Below are positions 40,301-52,700 of a DNA stretch of 64,000 nt, piece after piece. This stretch comes from Rallus limicola (Eukaryota > Chordata > Aves > Gruiformes > Rallidae). The notes below the pieces were generated by a model, which was not told the DNA's origin, searched no databases, and saw only the letters and a program-made list of their open reading frames with translations. The position numbers were made by a program, and so were the translations under genes. Each line of letters opens with the position of its first letter. The stretch's first letter is position 1. Where the stretch lies: assembly GCA_022605955.1 (NCBI GenBank), contig JAKCOZ010000330.1, positions 180,600-244,599 on the forward strand, given 5' to 3'.

Positions 40301-43300
40301 ACTTTGGGAGTTATTGCTGGACGTTTAGCATGTTTTGAACTGCAGTCTGCTAGGGCCGAGAAAAGCACCGTAGGAGGTTCCAGGCATGTTCCCTCTTTCC
40401 AGGCAAAGGAAAAGGCTGAGAGCCAAAGTGACAGGGTCTGCTCGTGTGTCCTGTTAGGAGGTTTCAGACAAGCTATGCCTTTCAGGCCTAGCTTCTTTAC
40501 TTTGGGAGTTATTGCTGGACGTTTAGCATGTTTTGAACTGCAGTCTGCTAGGGCCGAGAAAAGCACCGTAGGAGGTTCCAGGCATGTTCCCTCTTTCCAG
40601 GCAAAGGAAAAGGCTGAGAGCCAAAGTGACAGGGTCTGCTCGTGTGTCCTGTTAGGAGGTTTCAGACAAGCTATGCCTTTCAGGCCTAGCTTCTTTACTT
40701 TGGGAGTTATTGCTGGACGTTTAGCATGTTTTGAACTGCAGTCTGCTAGGGCCGAGAAAAGCACCGTAGGAGGTTCCAGGCATGTTCCCTCTTTCCAGGC
40801 AAAGGAAAAGGCTGAGAGCCAAAGTGACAGGGTCTGCTCGTGTGTCCTCTTAGGAGGTTTCAGACAAGCTATGCCTTTCAGGCCTAGCTTCTTTACTTTG
40901 GGAGTTATTGCTGGACGTTTAGCATGTTTTGAACTGCAGTCTGCTAGGGCCGAGAAAAGCACAGTAGGAGGTTCCAGGCATGTTCCCTCTTTCCAGGCAA
41001 AGGAAAAGGCTTAGAGCCAAAGTGACAGGGTCTGCTCGTGTGTCCTGTTAGGAGGTTTCAGACAAGCTATGCCTTTCAGGCCTAGCTTCTTTACTTTGGG
41101 AGTTATTGCTGGACGTTTAGCATGTTTTGAACTGCAGTCTGCTAGGGCCGAGAAAAGCACCGTAGGAGGTTCCAGGCATGTTCCCTCTTTCCAGGCAAAG
41201 GAAAAGGCTGAGAGCCAAAGTGACAGGGTCTGCTCGTGTGTCCTGTTAGGAGGTTTCAGACAAGCTATGCTTTTCAGGCCTAGCTTCTTTACTTTGGGAG
41301 TTATTGCTGGACGTTTAGCATGTTTTGAACTGCAGTCTGCTAGGGCCGAGAAAAGCACCGTAGGAGGTTCCAGGCATGTTCCCTCTTTCCAGGCAAAGGA
41401 AAAGGCTGAGAGCCAAAGCGACAGGGTCTGCTCGTGTGTCCTGTTAGGAGGTTTCAGACAAGCTATGCCTTTCAGGCCTCGCTTCTTTACTTTGGGAGTT
41501 ATTGCTGGACGTTTAGCATGTTTTGAACTGCAGTCTGCTAGGGCCGAGAAAAGCACCGTAGGAGGTTCCAGGCATGTTCCCTCTTTCCAGGCAAAGGAAA
41601 AGGCTGAGAGCCAAAGTGACAGGGTCTGCTGGTGTGTCCTGTTAGGAGGTTTCAGACAAGCTATGCCTTTCAGGCCTAGCTTCTTTACTTTGGGTGTTAT
41701 TGCTGGACGTTTAGCATATTTGAACTGCAGTCTGCTAGGGCCGAGAAAAGCACCGTAGGAGGTTCCAGGCATGTTCCCTCTTTCCAGGCAAAGGAAAAGG
41801 CTGAGAGCCAAAGTGACAGGGTCTGCTCGTGTGTCCTGTTAGGAGGTTTCAGACAAGCTATGCCTTTCAGGCCTAGCTTCTTTACTTTGGGAGTTATTGC
41901 TGGACGTTTAGCATGTTTTGAACTGCAGTCTGCTAGGGCCGAGTAAAGCACCGTAGGAGGTTCCAGGCATGTTCCCTCTTTCCAGGCAAAGGAAAAGGCT
42001 GAGAGCCAAAGCGACAGGGTCTGCTCGTGTGTCCTGTTAGGAGGTTTCAGACAAGCTATGCCTTTCAGGCCTAGCTTCTTTACTTTGGGAGTTATTGCTG
42101 GACGTTTAGCATGTTTTGAACTGCAGTCTGCTAGGGCCGAGAAAAGCACCGTAGGAGGTTCCAGGCATGTTCCCTCTTTCCAGGCAAAGGAAAAGGCTGA
42201 GAGCCAAAGTGACAGGGTCTGCTCGTGTGTCCTGTTAGGAGGTTTCAGACAAGCTATGCCTTTCAGGCCTAGCTTCTTTACTTTGGGAGTTATTGCTGGA
42301 CGTTTAGCATGTTTTGAACTGCAGTCTGCTAGGGCCGAGAAAAGCACCGTAGGAGGTTCCAGGCATGTTCCCTCTTTCCAGGCAAAGGAAAAGGCTGAGA
42401 GCCAAAGTGACAGGGTCTGCTCGTGTGTCCTCTTAGGAGGTTTCAGACAAGCTATGCCTTTCAGGCCTAGCTTCTTTACTTTGGGAGTTATTGCTGGACG
42501 TTTAGCATGTTTTGAACTGCAGTCTGCTAGGGCCGAGAAAAGCACCGTAGGAGGTTCCAGGCATGTTCCCTCTTTCCAGGCAAAGGAAAAGGCTGAGAGC
42601 CAAAGTGACCGGGTCTGCTCGTGTGTCCTGTTAGGAGGTTTCAGACAAGCTATGCCTTTCAGGCCTAGCTTCTTTACTTTGGGAGTTATTGCTGGACGTT
42701 TAGCATGTTTTGAACTGCAGTCTGCTAGGGCCGAGAAAAGCACCGTAGGAGGTTCCAGGCATGTTCCCTCTTTCCAGGCAAAGGAAAAGGCTGAGAGCCA
42801 AAGCGACAGGGTCTGCTCGTGTGTCCTGTTAGGAGGTTTCAGACAAGCTATGCCTTTCAGGCCTAGCTTCTTTACTTTGGGAGTTATTGCTGGACGTTTA
42901 GCATGTTTTGAACTGCAGTCTGCTAGGGCCGAGAAAAGCACCGTAGGAGGTTCCAGGCATGTTCCCTCTTTCCAGGCAAAGGAAAAGGCTGAGAGCCAAA
43001 GTGACAGGGTCTGCTCGTGTGTCCTGTTAGGAGGTTTCAGACAAGCTATGCCTTTCAGGCCTAGCTTCTTTACTTTGGGAGTTATTGCTGGACGTTTAGC
43101 ATGTTTTGAACTGCAGTCTGCTAGGGCCGAGAAAAGCACCGTAGGAGGTTCCAGGCATGTTCCCTCTTTCCAGGCAAAGGAAAAGGCTGAGAGCCAAAGT
43201 GACAGGGTCTGCTCGTGTGTCCTGTTAGGAGGTTTCAGACAAGCTATGCCTTTCAGGCCTAGCTTCTTTACTTTGGGAGTTATTGCTGGACGTTTAGCAT

Positions 43301-45417
43301 GTTTTGAACTGCAGTCTGCTAGGGCCGAGAAAAGCACCGTAGGAGGTTCCAGGCATGTTCCCTCTTTCCAGGCAAAGGAAAAGGCTGAGAGCCAAAGCGA
43401 CAGGGTCTGCTCGTGTGTCCTGTTAGGAGGTTTCAGACAAGCTATGCCTTTCAGGCCTAGCTTCTTTACTTTGGGAGTTATTGCTGGACGTTTAGCATGT
43501 TTTGAACTGCAGTCTGCTAGGGCCGAGAAAAGCACCGTAGGAGGTTCCAGGCATGTTCCCTCTTTCCAGGCAAAGGAAAAGGCTGAGAGCCAAAGCGACA
43601 GGGTCTGCTCGTGTGTCCTGTTAGGAGGTTTCAGACAAGCTATGCCTTTCAGGCCTAGCTTCTTTACTTTGGGAGTTATTGCTGGACGTTTAGCATGTTT
43701 TGAACTGCAGTCTGCTAGGGCCGAGAAAAGCACCGTAGGAGGTTCCAGGCATGTTCCCTCTTTCCAGGCAAAGGAAAAGGCTGAGAGCCAAAGTGACAGG
43801 GTCTGCTCGTGTGTCCTGTTAGGAGGTTTCAGACAAGCTATGCCTTTCAGGCCTCGCTTCTTTACTTTGGGAGTTATTGCTGGACGTTTAGCATGTTTTG
43901 AACTGCAGTCTGCTAGGGCCGAGAAAAGCACCGTAGGAGGTTCCAGGCATGTTCCCTCTTTCCAGGCAAAGGAAAAGGCTGAGAGCCAAAGTGACAGGGT
44001 CTGCTCGTGTGTCCTCTTAGGAGGTTTCAGACAAGCTATGCCTTTCAGGCCTAGCTTCTTTACTTTGGGAGTTATTGCTGGACGTTTAGCATGTTTTGAA
44101 CTGCAGTCTGCTAGGGCCGAGAAAAGCACCGTAGGAGGTTCCAGGCATGTTCCCTCTTTCCAGGCAAAGGAAAAGGCTGAGAGCCAAAGTGACAGGGTCT
44201 GCTCGTGTGTCCTGTTAGGAGGTTTCAGACAAGCTATGCCTTTCAGGCCTAGCTTCTTTACTTTGGGAGTTATTGCTGGACGTTTAGCATGTTTTGAACT
44301 GCAGTCTGCTAGGGCCGAGAAAAGCACCGTAGGAGGTTCCAGGCATGTTCCCTCTTTCCAGGCAAAGGAAAAGGCTGAGAGCCAAAGTGACAGGGTCTGC
44401 TCGTGTGTCCTGTTAGGAGGTTTCAGACAAGCTATGCCTTTCAGGCCTAGCTTCTTTACTTTGGGAGTTATTGCTGGACGTTTAGCATGTTTTGAACTGC
44501 AGTCTGCTAGGGCCGAGAAAAGCACCGTAGGAGGTTCCAGGCATGTTCCCTCTTTCCAGGCAAAGGAAAAGGCTGAGAGCCAAAGTGACAGGGTCTGCTC
44601 GTGTGTCCTGTTAGGAGGTTTCAGACAAGCTATGCCTTTCAGGCCTAGCTTCTTTACTTTGGGAGTTATTGCTGGACGTTTAGCATGTTTTGAACTGCAG
44701 TCTGCTAGGGCCGAGAAAAGCACCGTAGGAGGTTCCAGGCATGTTCCCTCTTTCCAGGCAAAGGAAAAGGCTGAGAGCCAAAGTGACAGGGTCTGCTCGT
44801 GTGTCCTGTTAGGAGGTTTCAGACAAGCTATGCCTTTCAGGCCTAGCTTCTTTACTTTGGGAGTTATTGCTGGACGTTTAGCATGTTTTGAACTGCAGTC
44901 TGCTAGGGCCGAGAAAAGCACCGTAGGAGGTTCCAGGCATGTTCCCTCTTTCCAGGCAAAGGAAAAGGCTGAGAGCCAAAGTGACAGGGTCTGCTCGTGT
45001 GTCCTCTTAGGAGGTTTCAGACAAGCTATGCCTTTCATGCCTAGCTTCTTTACTTTGGGAGTTATTGCTGGACGTTTAGCATGTTTTGAACTGCAGTCTG
45101 CTAGGGCCGAGAAAAGCACAGTAGGAGGTTCCAGGCATGTTCCCTCTTTCCAGGCAAAGGAAAAGGCTTAGAGCCAAAGTGACAGGGTCTGCTCGTGTGT
45201 CCTGTTAGGAGGTTTCAGACAAGCTATGCCTTTCAGGCCTAGCTTCTTTACTTTGGGAGTTATTGCTGGACGTTTAGCATGTTTTGAACTGCAGTCTGCT
45301 AGGGCCGAGAAAAGCACCGTAGGAGGTTCCAGGCATGTTCCCTCTTTCCAGGCAAAGGAAAAGGCTGAGAGCCAAAGTGACAGGGTCTGCTCGTGTGTCC
45401 TGTTAGGAGGTTTCAGA
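37330..45417 (+). repeat. Higher-order repeat, 21 monomers minus 1 bp (4157 bp), two copies
   Basis: Markers repeat at 4157 bp: GCTGGTGTG 37471/41628, AGCATATTTG (1-bp deletion) 37556/41713, CCGAGTAAAGC 37782/41939, and GGCTTAGAGCC about 41010/45167. The period is one base short of 21 x 198 because each copy includes one 197-bp monomer. I noticed only two substitutions between the copies, at 37769/41926 and 40881/45038. Homology fails left of about 37320 and right of about 45420. Confidence 0.9.
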
Positions 45418-46692
45418 CAAGCTATGCCTTTCAGGCCTCGCTTCTTTACTTTGGGAGTTATTGCTGGACGTTTAGCATGTTTTGAACTGCAGTCTGCTAG
45501 GGCCGAGAAAAGCACCGTAGGAGGTTCCAGGCATGTTCCCTCTTTCCAGGCAAAGGAAAAGGCTGAGAGCCAAAGTGACAGGGTCTGCTCGTGTGTCCTG
45601 TTAGGAGGTTTCAGACAAGCTATGCCTTTCAGGCCTAGCTTCTTTACTTTGGGAGTTATTGCTGGACGTTTAGCATGTTTTGAACTGCAGTCTGCTAGGG
45701 CCGAGAAAAGCACCGTAGGAGGTTCCAGACATGTTCCCTCTTTCCAGGCAAAGGAAAAGGCTGAGAGCCAAAGTGACAGGGTCTGCTCGTGTGTCCTGTT
45801 AGGAGGTTTCAGACAAGCTATGCCTTTCAGGCCTAGCTTCTTTACTTTGGGAGTTATTGCTGGACGTTTAGCATGTTTTGAACTGCAGTCTGCTAGGGCC
45901 GAGAAAAGCACCGTAGGAGGTTCCAGGCATGTTCCCTCTTTCCAGGCAAAGGAAAAGGCTGAGAGCCAAAGTGACAGGGTCTGCTCGTGTGTCCTGTTAG
46001 GAGGTTTCAGACAAGCTATGCCTTTCAGGCCTAGCTTCTTTACTTTGGGAGTTATTGCTGGACGTTTAGCATGTTTTGAACTGCAGTCTGCTAGGGCCGA
46101 GAAAAGCACCGTAGGAGGTTCCAGGCATGTTCCCTCTTTCCAGGCAAAGGAAAAGGCTGAGAGCCATAGTGACAGGGGCTGCTCGTGTGTCCTGTTAGGA
46201 GGTTTCAGACAAGCTATGCCTTTCAGGCCTAGCTTCTTTACTTTGGGAGTTATTGCTGGACGTTTAGCATGTTTTGAACTGCAGTCTGCTAGGGACGAGA
46301 AAAGCACCGTAGGAGGTTCCAGGCATGTTCCCTCTTTCCAGGCAAAGGAAAAGGCTGAGAACCAAAGTGACAGGGTCTGCTCGTGTGTCCTGTTAGGAGG
46401 TTTCAGACAAGCTATGCCTTTCAGGCCTCGCTTCTTTACTTTGGGAGTTATTGCTGGACGTTTAGCATGTTTTGAACTGCAGTCTGCTAGGGCCGAGAAA
46501 AGCACCGTAGGAGGTTCCAGGCATGTTCCCTCTTTCCAGGCAAAGGAAAAGGCTGAGAGCCAAAGCGACAGGGTCTGCTCGTGTGTCCTGTTAGGAGGTT
46601 TCAGACAAGCTATGCCTTTCAGGCCTAGCTTCTTTACTTTGGGAGTTATTGCTGGACGTTTAGCACGTTTTGAACTGCAGTCTGCTAGGGCC

Positions 46693-46745
46693 TAGCTTCT
46701 TTACAGGGTCTGCTCTTGTCTGAAACCTCCTACGGTGCTTTTCTC
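46693..46745. other. Satellite inversion junction (patchwork spacer)
   Basis: Left-arm sequence CTGCAGTCTGCTAGGGCC ends at 46692 and its exact reverse complement begins at 46746. The 53 bp between are made only of satellite pieces out of order: a + piece TAGCTTCTTTAC, a + piece ending GGTCTGCTC, a - piece TTGTCTGAAACCTCC, then the - strand run TACGGTGC. Neighbouring pieces share 4, 2, 1 and 9 bases at their joins. This is what replication template switching inside the repeat would leave. The 18-bp arms could extrude as a hairpin. Confidence 0.9.
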
Positions 46746-49700
46746 GGCCCTAGCAGACTGCAGTTCAAAACATGCTAAACGTCCAGCAATAACTCCCAAA
46801 GTAAAGAAGCTAGGCCTGAAAGGCATAGCTTGTCTGAAACCTCCTAACAGGACACACGAGCAGACCCTGTCACTTTGGCTCTCAGCCTTTTCCTTTGCCT
46901 GGAAAGAGGGAACATGCCTGGAACCTCCTACGGTGCTTTTCTCGGCCCTAGCAGACTGCAGTTCAAAACATGCTAAACGTCCAGCAGTAACTCCCAAAGT
47001 AAAGAAGCGAGGCCTGAAAGGCATAGCTTGTCTGAAACCTCCTAACAGGACACACGAGCAGACCCTGTCACTTTGGCTCTCAGCCTTTTCCTTTGCCTGG
47101 AAAGAGGGAACATGCCTGGAACCTCCTAGGGTGTTTTTCTCGGCCCTAGCAGACTGCAGTTCAAAACATGCTAAACATCCAGCAATAACTCCCAAAGTAA
47201 AGAAGCTAGGCCTGAAAGGCATAGCTTGTCTGAAACCTCCTAACAGGACACACGAGCAGACCCTGTCACTTTGGCTCTCAGCCTTTTCCTTTGCCTGGAA
47301 AGAGGGAACATGCCTGGAACCTCCTACGGTGCTTTTCTCAGCCCTAGCAGACTGCAGTTCAAAACATGCTAAACGTCCAGCAATAACTCCCAAAGTAAAG
47401 AAGCTAGGACTGAAAGGCATAGCTTGTCTGAAACCTCCTAACAGGACACACCAGCAGACCCTGTCACTTTGGCTCTCAGCCTTTTCCTTTGCCTGGAAAG
47501 AGGGAACATGCCTGGAACCTCCTACGGTGCTTTTCTCGGCCCTAGCAGACTGCAGTTCAAAACATGCTAAACGTCCAGCAATAACTCCCAAAGTAAAGAA
47601 GCTAGGCCTGAAAGGCATAGCTTGTCTGAAACCTCCTAACAGGACACACCAGCAGACCCTGTCACTTTGGCTCTCAGCCTTTTCCTTTGCCTGGAAAGAG
47701 GGAACATGCCTGGAACCTCCTACGGTGCTTTTCTCGGCCCTAGCAGACTGCAGTTCAAAACATGCTAAACGTCCAGCAATAACTCCCAAAGTAAAGAAGC
47801 TAGGCCTGAAAGGCATAGCTTGTCTGAAACCTCCTAACAGGACACACGAGCAGACCCTGTCACTTTGGCTCTCAGCCTTTTCCTTTGCCTGGAAAGAGGG
47901 AACATGCCTGGAACCTCCTACGGTGCTTTTCTCGGCCCTAGCAGACTGCAGTTCAAAACATGCTAAACGTCCAGCAATAACTCCCAAAGTAAAGAAGCTA
48001 GGCCTGAAAGGCATAGCTTGTCTGAAACCTCCTAACAGGACACACGAGCAGACCCTGTCACTTTGGCTCTCAGCCTTTTCCTTTGCCTGGAAAGAGGGAA
48101 CATGCCTGGAACCTCCTACGGTGCTTTTCTCGGCCCTAGCAGACTGCAGTTCAAAACATGCTAAACGTCCAGCAATAACTCCCAAAGTAAAGAAGCTAGG
48201 CCTGAAAGGCATAGCTTGTCTGAAACCTCCTAACAGGACACACGAGCAGACCCTGTCACTTTGGCTCTCAGCCTTTTCCTTTGCCTGGAAAGAGGGAACA
48301 TGCCTGGAACCTCCTACGGTGCTTTTCTCGGCCCTAGCAGACTGCAGTTCAAAACATGCTAAACGTCCAGCAATAACTCCCAAAGTAAAGAAGCTAGGCC
48401 TGAAAGGCATAGCTTGTCTGAAACCTCCTAACAGGACACACGAGCAGACCCTGTCACTTTGGCTCTCAGCCTTTTCCTTTGCCTGGAAAGAGGGAACATG
48501 CCTGGAACCTCCTACGGTGCTTTTCTCGGCCCTAGCAGACTGCAGTTCAAAACATGCTAAACGTCCAGCAATAACTCCCAAAGTAAAGAAGCTAGGCCTG
48601 AAAGGCATAGCTTGTCTGAAACCTCCTCACAGGACACACGAGCAGACCCTGTCACTTTGGCTCTCAGCCTTTTCCTTTGCCTGGAAAGAGGGAACATGCC
48701 TGGAACCTCCTACGGTGCTTTTCTCGGCCCTAGCAGACTGCAGTTCAAAACATGCTAAACATCCAGCAATAACTCCCAAAGTAAAGAAGCTAGGCCTGAA
48801 AGGCATAGCTTGTCTGAAACCTCCTAACAAGTAACACAAGCAGACCCTGTCGCTTTGGCTCTCAGCCTTTTCCTTTGCCTGGAAAGAGGGAACATGCCTG
48901 GAACTTCCTACGGTGCTTTTCTCGGCCCTAGCAGACTGCAGTTCAAAACATGCTAAACGTCCAGCAATAACTCCCAAAGTAAAGAAGCGAGGCCTGAAAG
49001 GCATAGCTTGTCTGAAACCTCCTCACAGGACACACGAGCAGACCCTGTCACTTTGGCTCTCAGCCTTTTCCTTTGCCTGGAAAGAGGGAACATGCCTGGA
49101 ACCTCCTACGGTGCTTTTCTCGGCCCTAGCAGACTGCAGTTCAAAACATGCTAAACGTCCAGCAATAACTCCCAAAGTAAAGAAGCTAGGCCTGAAAGGC
49201 ATAGCTTGTCTGAAACCTCCTAACAGGACACACGAACAGACCCTGTCACTTTGGCTCTCAGCCTTTTCCTTTGCCTGGAAAGAGGGAACATGCCTGGAAC
49301 CTCCTACGGTGCTTTTCTCAGCCCTAGCAGACTGCAGTTCAAAACATGCTAAACGTCCAGCAATAACTCCCAAAGTAAAGAAGCTAGGACTGAAAGGCAT
49401 AGCTTGTCTGAAACCTCCTAACAGGACACACGAGCAGACCGTCACTTTGGCTCTCAGCCTTTTCCTTTGCCTGGAAAGAGGGAACATGCCTGGAACCTCC
49501 TACGGTGCTTTTCTCGGCCCTAGCAGACTGCAGTTCAAAACATGCTAAACATCCAGCAATAACTCCCAAAGTAAAGAAGCTAGGCCTGAAAGGCATAGCT
49601 TGTCTGAAACCTCCTAACAAGTAACACAAGCAGACCCTGTCGCTTTGGCTCTCAGCCTTTTCCTTTGCCTGGAAAGAGGGAACATGCCTGGAACCTCCTA

Positions 49701-52700
49701 CGGTGCTTTTCTCGGCCCTAGCAGACTGCAGTTCAAAACATGCTAAACGTCCAGCAATAACTCCAAAAGTAAAGAAGCTAGGCCTGAAAGGCATAGCTTG
49801 TCTGAAACCTCCTAACAGGACACACGAGCAGACCCTGTCGCTTTGGCTCTCAGCCTTTTCCTTTGCCTGGAAAGAGGGAACATGCCTGGAACCTCCTACG
49901 GTGCTTTTCTCGGCCCTAGCAGACTGCAGTTCAAAACATGCTAAACGTCCAGCAATAACTCCCAAAGTAAAGAAGCTAGGACTGAAAGGCATAGCTTGTC
50001 TGAAACCTCCTAACAGGACACACGAGCAGACCGTCACTTTGGCTCTCAGCCTTTTCCTTTGCCTGGAAAGAGGGAACATGCCTGGAACCTCCTACGGTGC
50101 TTTTCTCGGCCCTAGCAGACTGCAGTTCAAAACATGCTAAACATCCAGCAATAACTCCCAAAGTAAAGAAGCTAGGACTGAAAGGCATAGCTTGTCTGAA
50201 ACCTCCTAACAAGTAACACAAGCAGACCCTGTCGCTTTGGCTCTCAGCCTTTTCCTTTGCCTGGAAAGAGGGAACATGCCTGGAACCTCCTACGGTGCTT
50301 TTCTCGGCCCTAGCAGACTGCAGTTCAAAACATGCTAAACGTCCAGCAATAACTCCCAAAGTAAAGAAGCTAGGCCTGAAAGGCATAGCTTGTCTGAAAC
50401 CTCCTAACAGGACACACGAGCAGACCCTGTCGCTTTGGCTCTCAGCCTTTTCCTTTGCCTGGAAAGAGGGAACATGCCTGGAACCTCCTACGGTGCTTTT
50501 CTCGGCCCTAGCAGACTGCAGTTCAAAACATGCTAAACGTCCAGCAATAACTCCCAAAGTAAAGAAGCTAGGCCTGAAAGGCATAGCTTGTCTGAAACCT
50601 CCTAACAGGACACACGAGCAGACCCTGTCACTTTGGCTCTCAGCCTTTTCCTTTGCCTGGAAAGAGGGAACATGCCTGGAACCTCCTACGGTGCTTTTCT
50701 CGGCCCTAGCAGACTGCAGTTCAAAACATGCTAAACGTCCAGCAATAACTCCCAAAGTAAAGAAGCTAGGCCTGAAAGGCATAGCTTGTCTGAAACCTCC
50801 TAACAGGACACACGAGCAGACCCTGTCACTTTGGCTCTCAGCCTTTTCCTTTGCCTGGAAAGAGGGAACATGCCTGGAACCTCCTACGGTGCTTTTCTCG
50901 GCCCTAGCAGACTGCAGTTCAAAACATGCTAAACGTCCAGCAATAACTCCCAAAGTAAAGAAGCTAGGCCTGAAAGGCATAGCTTGTCTGAAACCTCCTA
51001 AGAGGACACACGAGCAGACCCTGTCACTTTGGCTCTCAGCCTTTTCCTTTGCCTGGAAAGAGGGAACATGCCTGGAACCTCCTACGGTGCTTTTCTCGGC
51101 CCTAGCAGACTGCAGTTCAAAACATGCTAAACGTCCAGCAATAACTCCCAAAGTAAAGAAGCTAGGCCTGAAAGGCATAGCTTGTCTGAAACCTCCTCAC
51201 AGGACACACGAGCAGACCCTGTCACTTTGGCTCTCAGCCTTTTCCTTTGCCTGGAAAGAGGGAACATGCCTGGAACCTCCTACGGTGCTTTTCTCGGCCC
51301 TAGCAGACTGCAGTTCAAAACATGCTAAACGTCCAGCAATAACTCCCAAAGTAAAGAAGCTAGGCCTGAAAGGCATAGCTTGTCTGAAACCTCCTCACAG
51401 GACACACGAGCAGACCCTGTCACTTTGGCTCTCAGCCTTTTCCTTTGCCTGGAAAGAGGGAACATGCCTGGAACCTCCTACGGTGCTTTTCTCGTCCCTA
51501 GCAGACTGCAGTTCAAAACATGCTAAACGTCCAGCAATAACTCCCAAAGTAAAGAAGCTAGGCCTGAAAGGCATAGCTTGTCTGAAACCTCCTAACAGGA
51601 CACACGAGCAGACCCTGTCACTTTGGCTCTCAGCCTTTTCCTTTGCCTGGAAAGAGGGAACATGCCTGGAACCTCCTACGGTGCTTTTCTCGGCCCTAGC
51701 AGACTGCAGTTCAAAACATGCTAAACGTCCAGCAATAACTCCCAAAGTAAAGAAGCTAGGCCTGAAAGGCATAGCTTGTCTGAAACCTCCTAACAGGACA
51801 CACGAGCAGACCCTGTCACTTTGGCTCTCAGCCTTTTCCTTTGCCTGGAAAGAGGGAACATGCCTGGAACCTCCTACGGTGCTTTTCTCGGCCCTAGCAG
51901 ACTGCAGTTCAAAACATGCTAAACGTCCAGCAATAACTCCCAAAGTAAAGAAGCTAGGCCTGAAAGGCATAGCTTGTCTGAAACCTCCTAACAGGACACA
52001 ACAGCAGACCCTGTCGCTTTGGCTCTCAGCCTTTTTACTTTGCCTGGAAAGAGGGAACATGCCTGGAACCTCCTACGGTGCTTTTCTCGGCCCTAGCAGA
52101 CTGCAGTTCAAAACATGCTAAACGTCCAGCAATAACTCCCAAAGTAAAGAAGCTAGGCCTGAAAGGCATAGCTTGTCTGAAACCTCCTAACAGGACACAC
52201 GAGCAGACCCTGTCACTTTGGCTCTCAGCCTTTTCCTTTGCCTGGAAAGAGGGAACATGCCTGGAACTTCCTACAGTGCTTTTCTCGGCCCTAGCAGACT
52301 GCAGTTCAAAACATGCTAAACGTCCAGCAATAACTCCCAAAGTAAAGAAGCGAGGCCTGAAAGGCATAGCTTGTCTGAAACCTCCTCACAGGACACACGA
52401 GCAGACCCTGTCACTTTGGCTCTCAGCCTTTTCCTTTGCCTGGAAAGAGGGAACATGCCTGGAACCTCCTACGGTGCTTTTCTCGGCCCTAGCAGACTGC
52501 AGTTCAAAACATGCTAAATGTCCAGCAATAACTCCCAAAGTAAAGAAGCTAGGCCTGAAAGGCATAGCTTGTCTGAAACCTCCTAACAGGACACACGAGC
52601 AGACCCTGTCACTTTGGCTCTCAGCCTTTTCCTTTGCCTGGAAAGAGGGAACATGCCTGGAACCTCCTACGGTGCTTTTCTCGGCCCTAGCAGACTGCAG

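Larger units (their letters stand above)
1..46692 (+). repeat. 198-bp satellite array, left arm (about 236 monomers)
   Basis: Head-to-tail repeat of one 198-bp monomer. The phase can be followed by the motif ATGCCTTTCAGGCCTAGC, which falls at positions equal to 85 modulo 198 from 85 to 37105. Each monomer has one PstI site (CTGCAG). Neighbouring monomers usually differ by only a few substitutions. The array is already running at base 1, so its left end lies outside the window. Only three monomers in this arm have a different length, and all three carry the same 1-bp deletion (near 37161, 37556 and 41713). The length is close to one nucleosome plus linker. A centromeric or pericentromeric satellite is a reasonable inference, but no kinetochore-specific motif such as a CENP-B box is visible. 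Confidence 0.98.
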
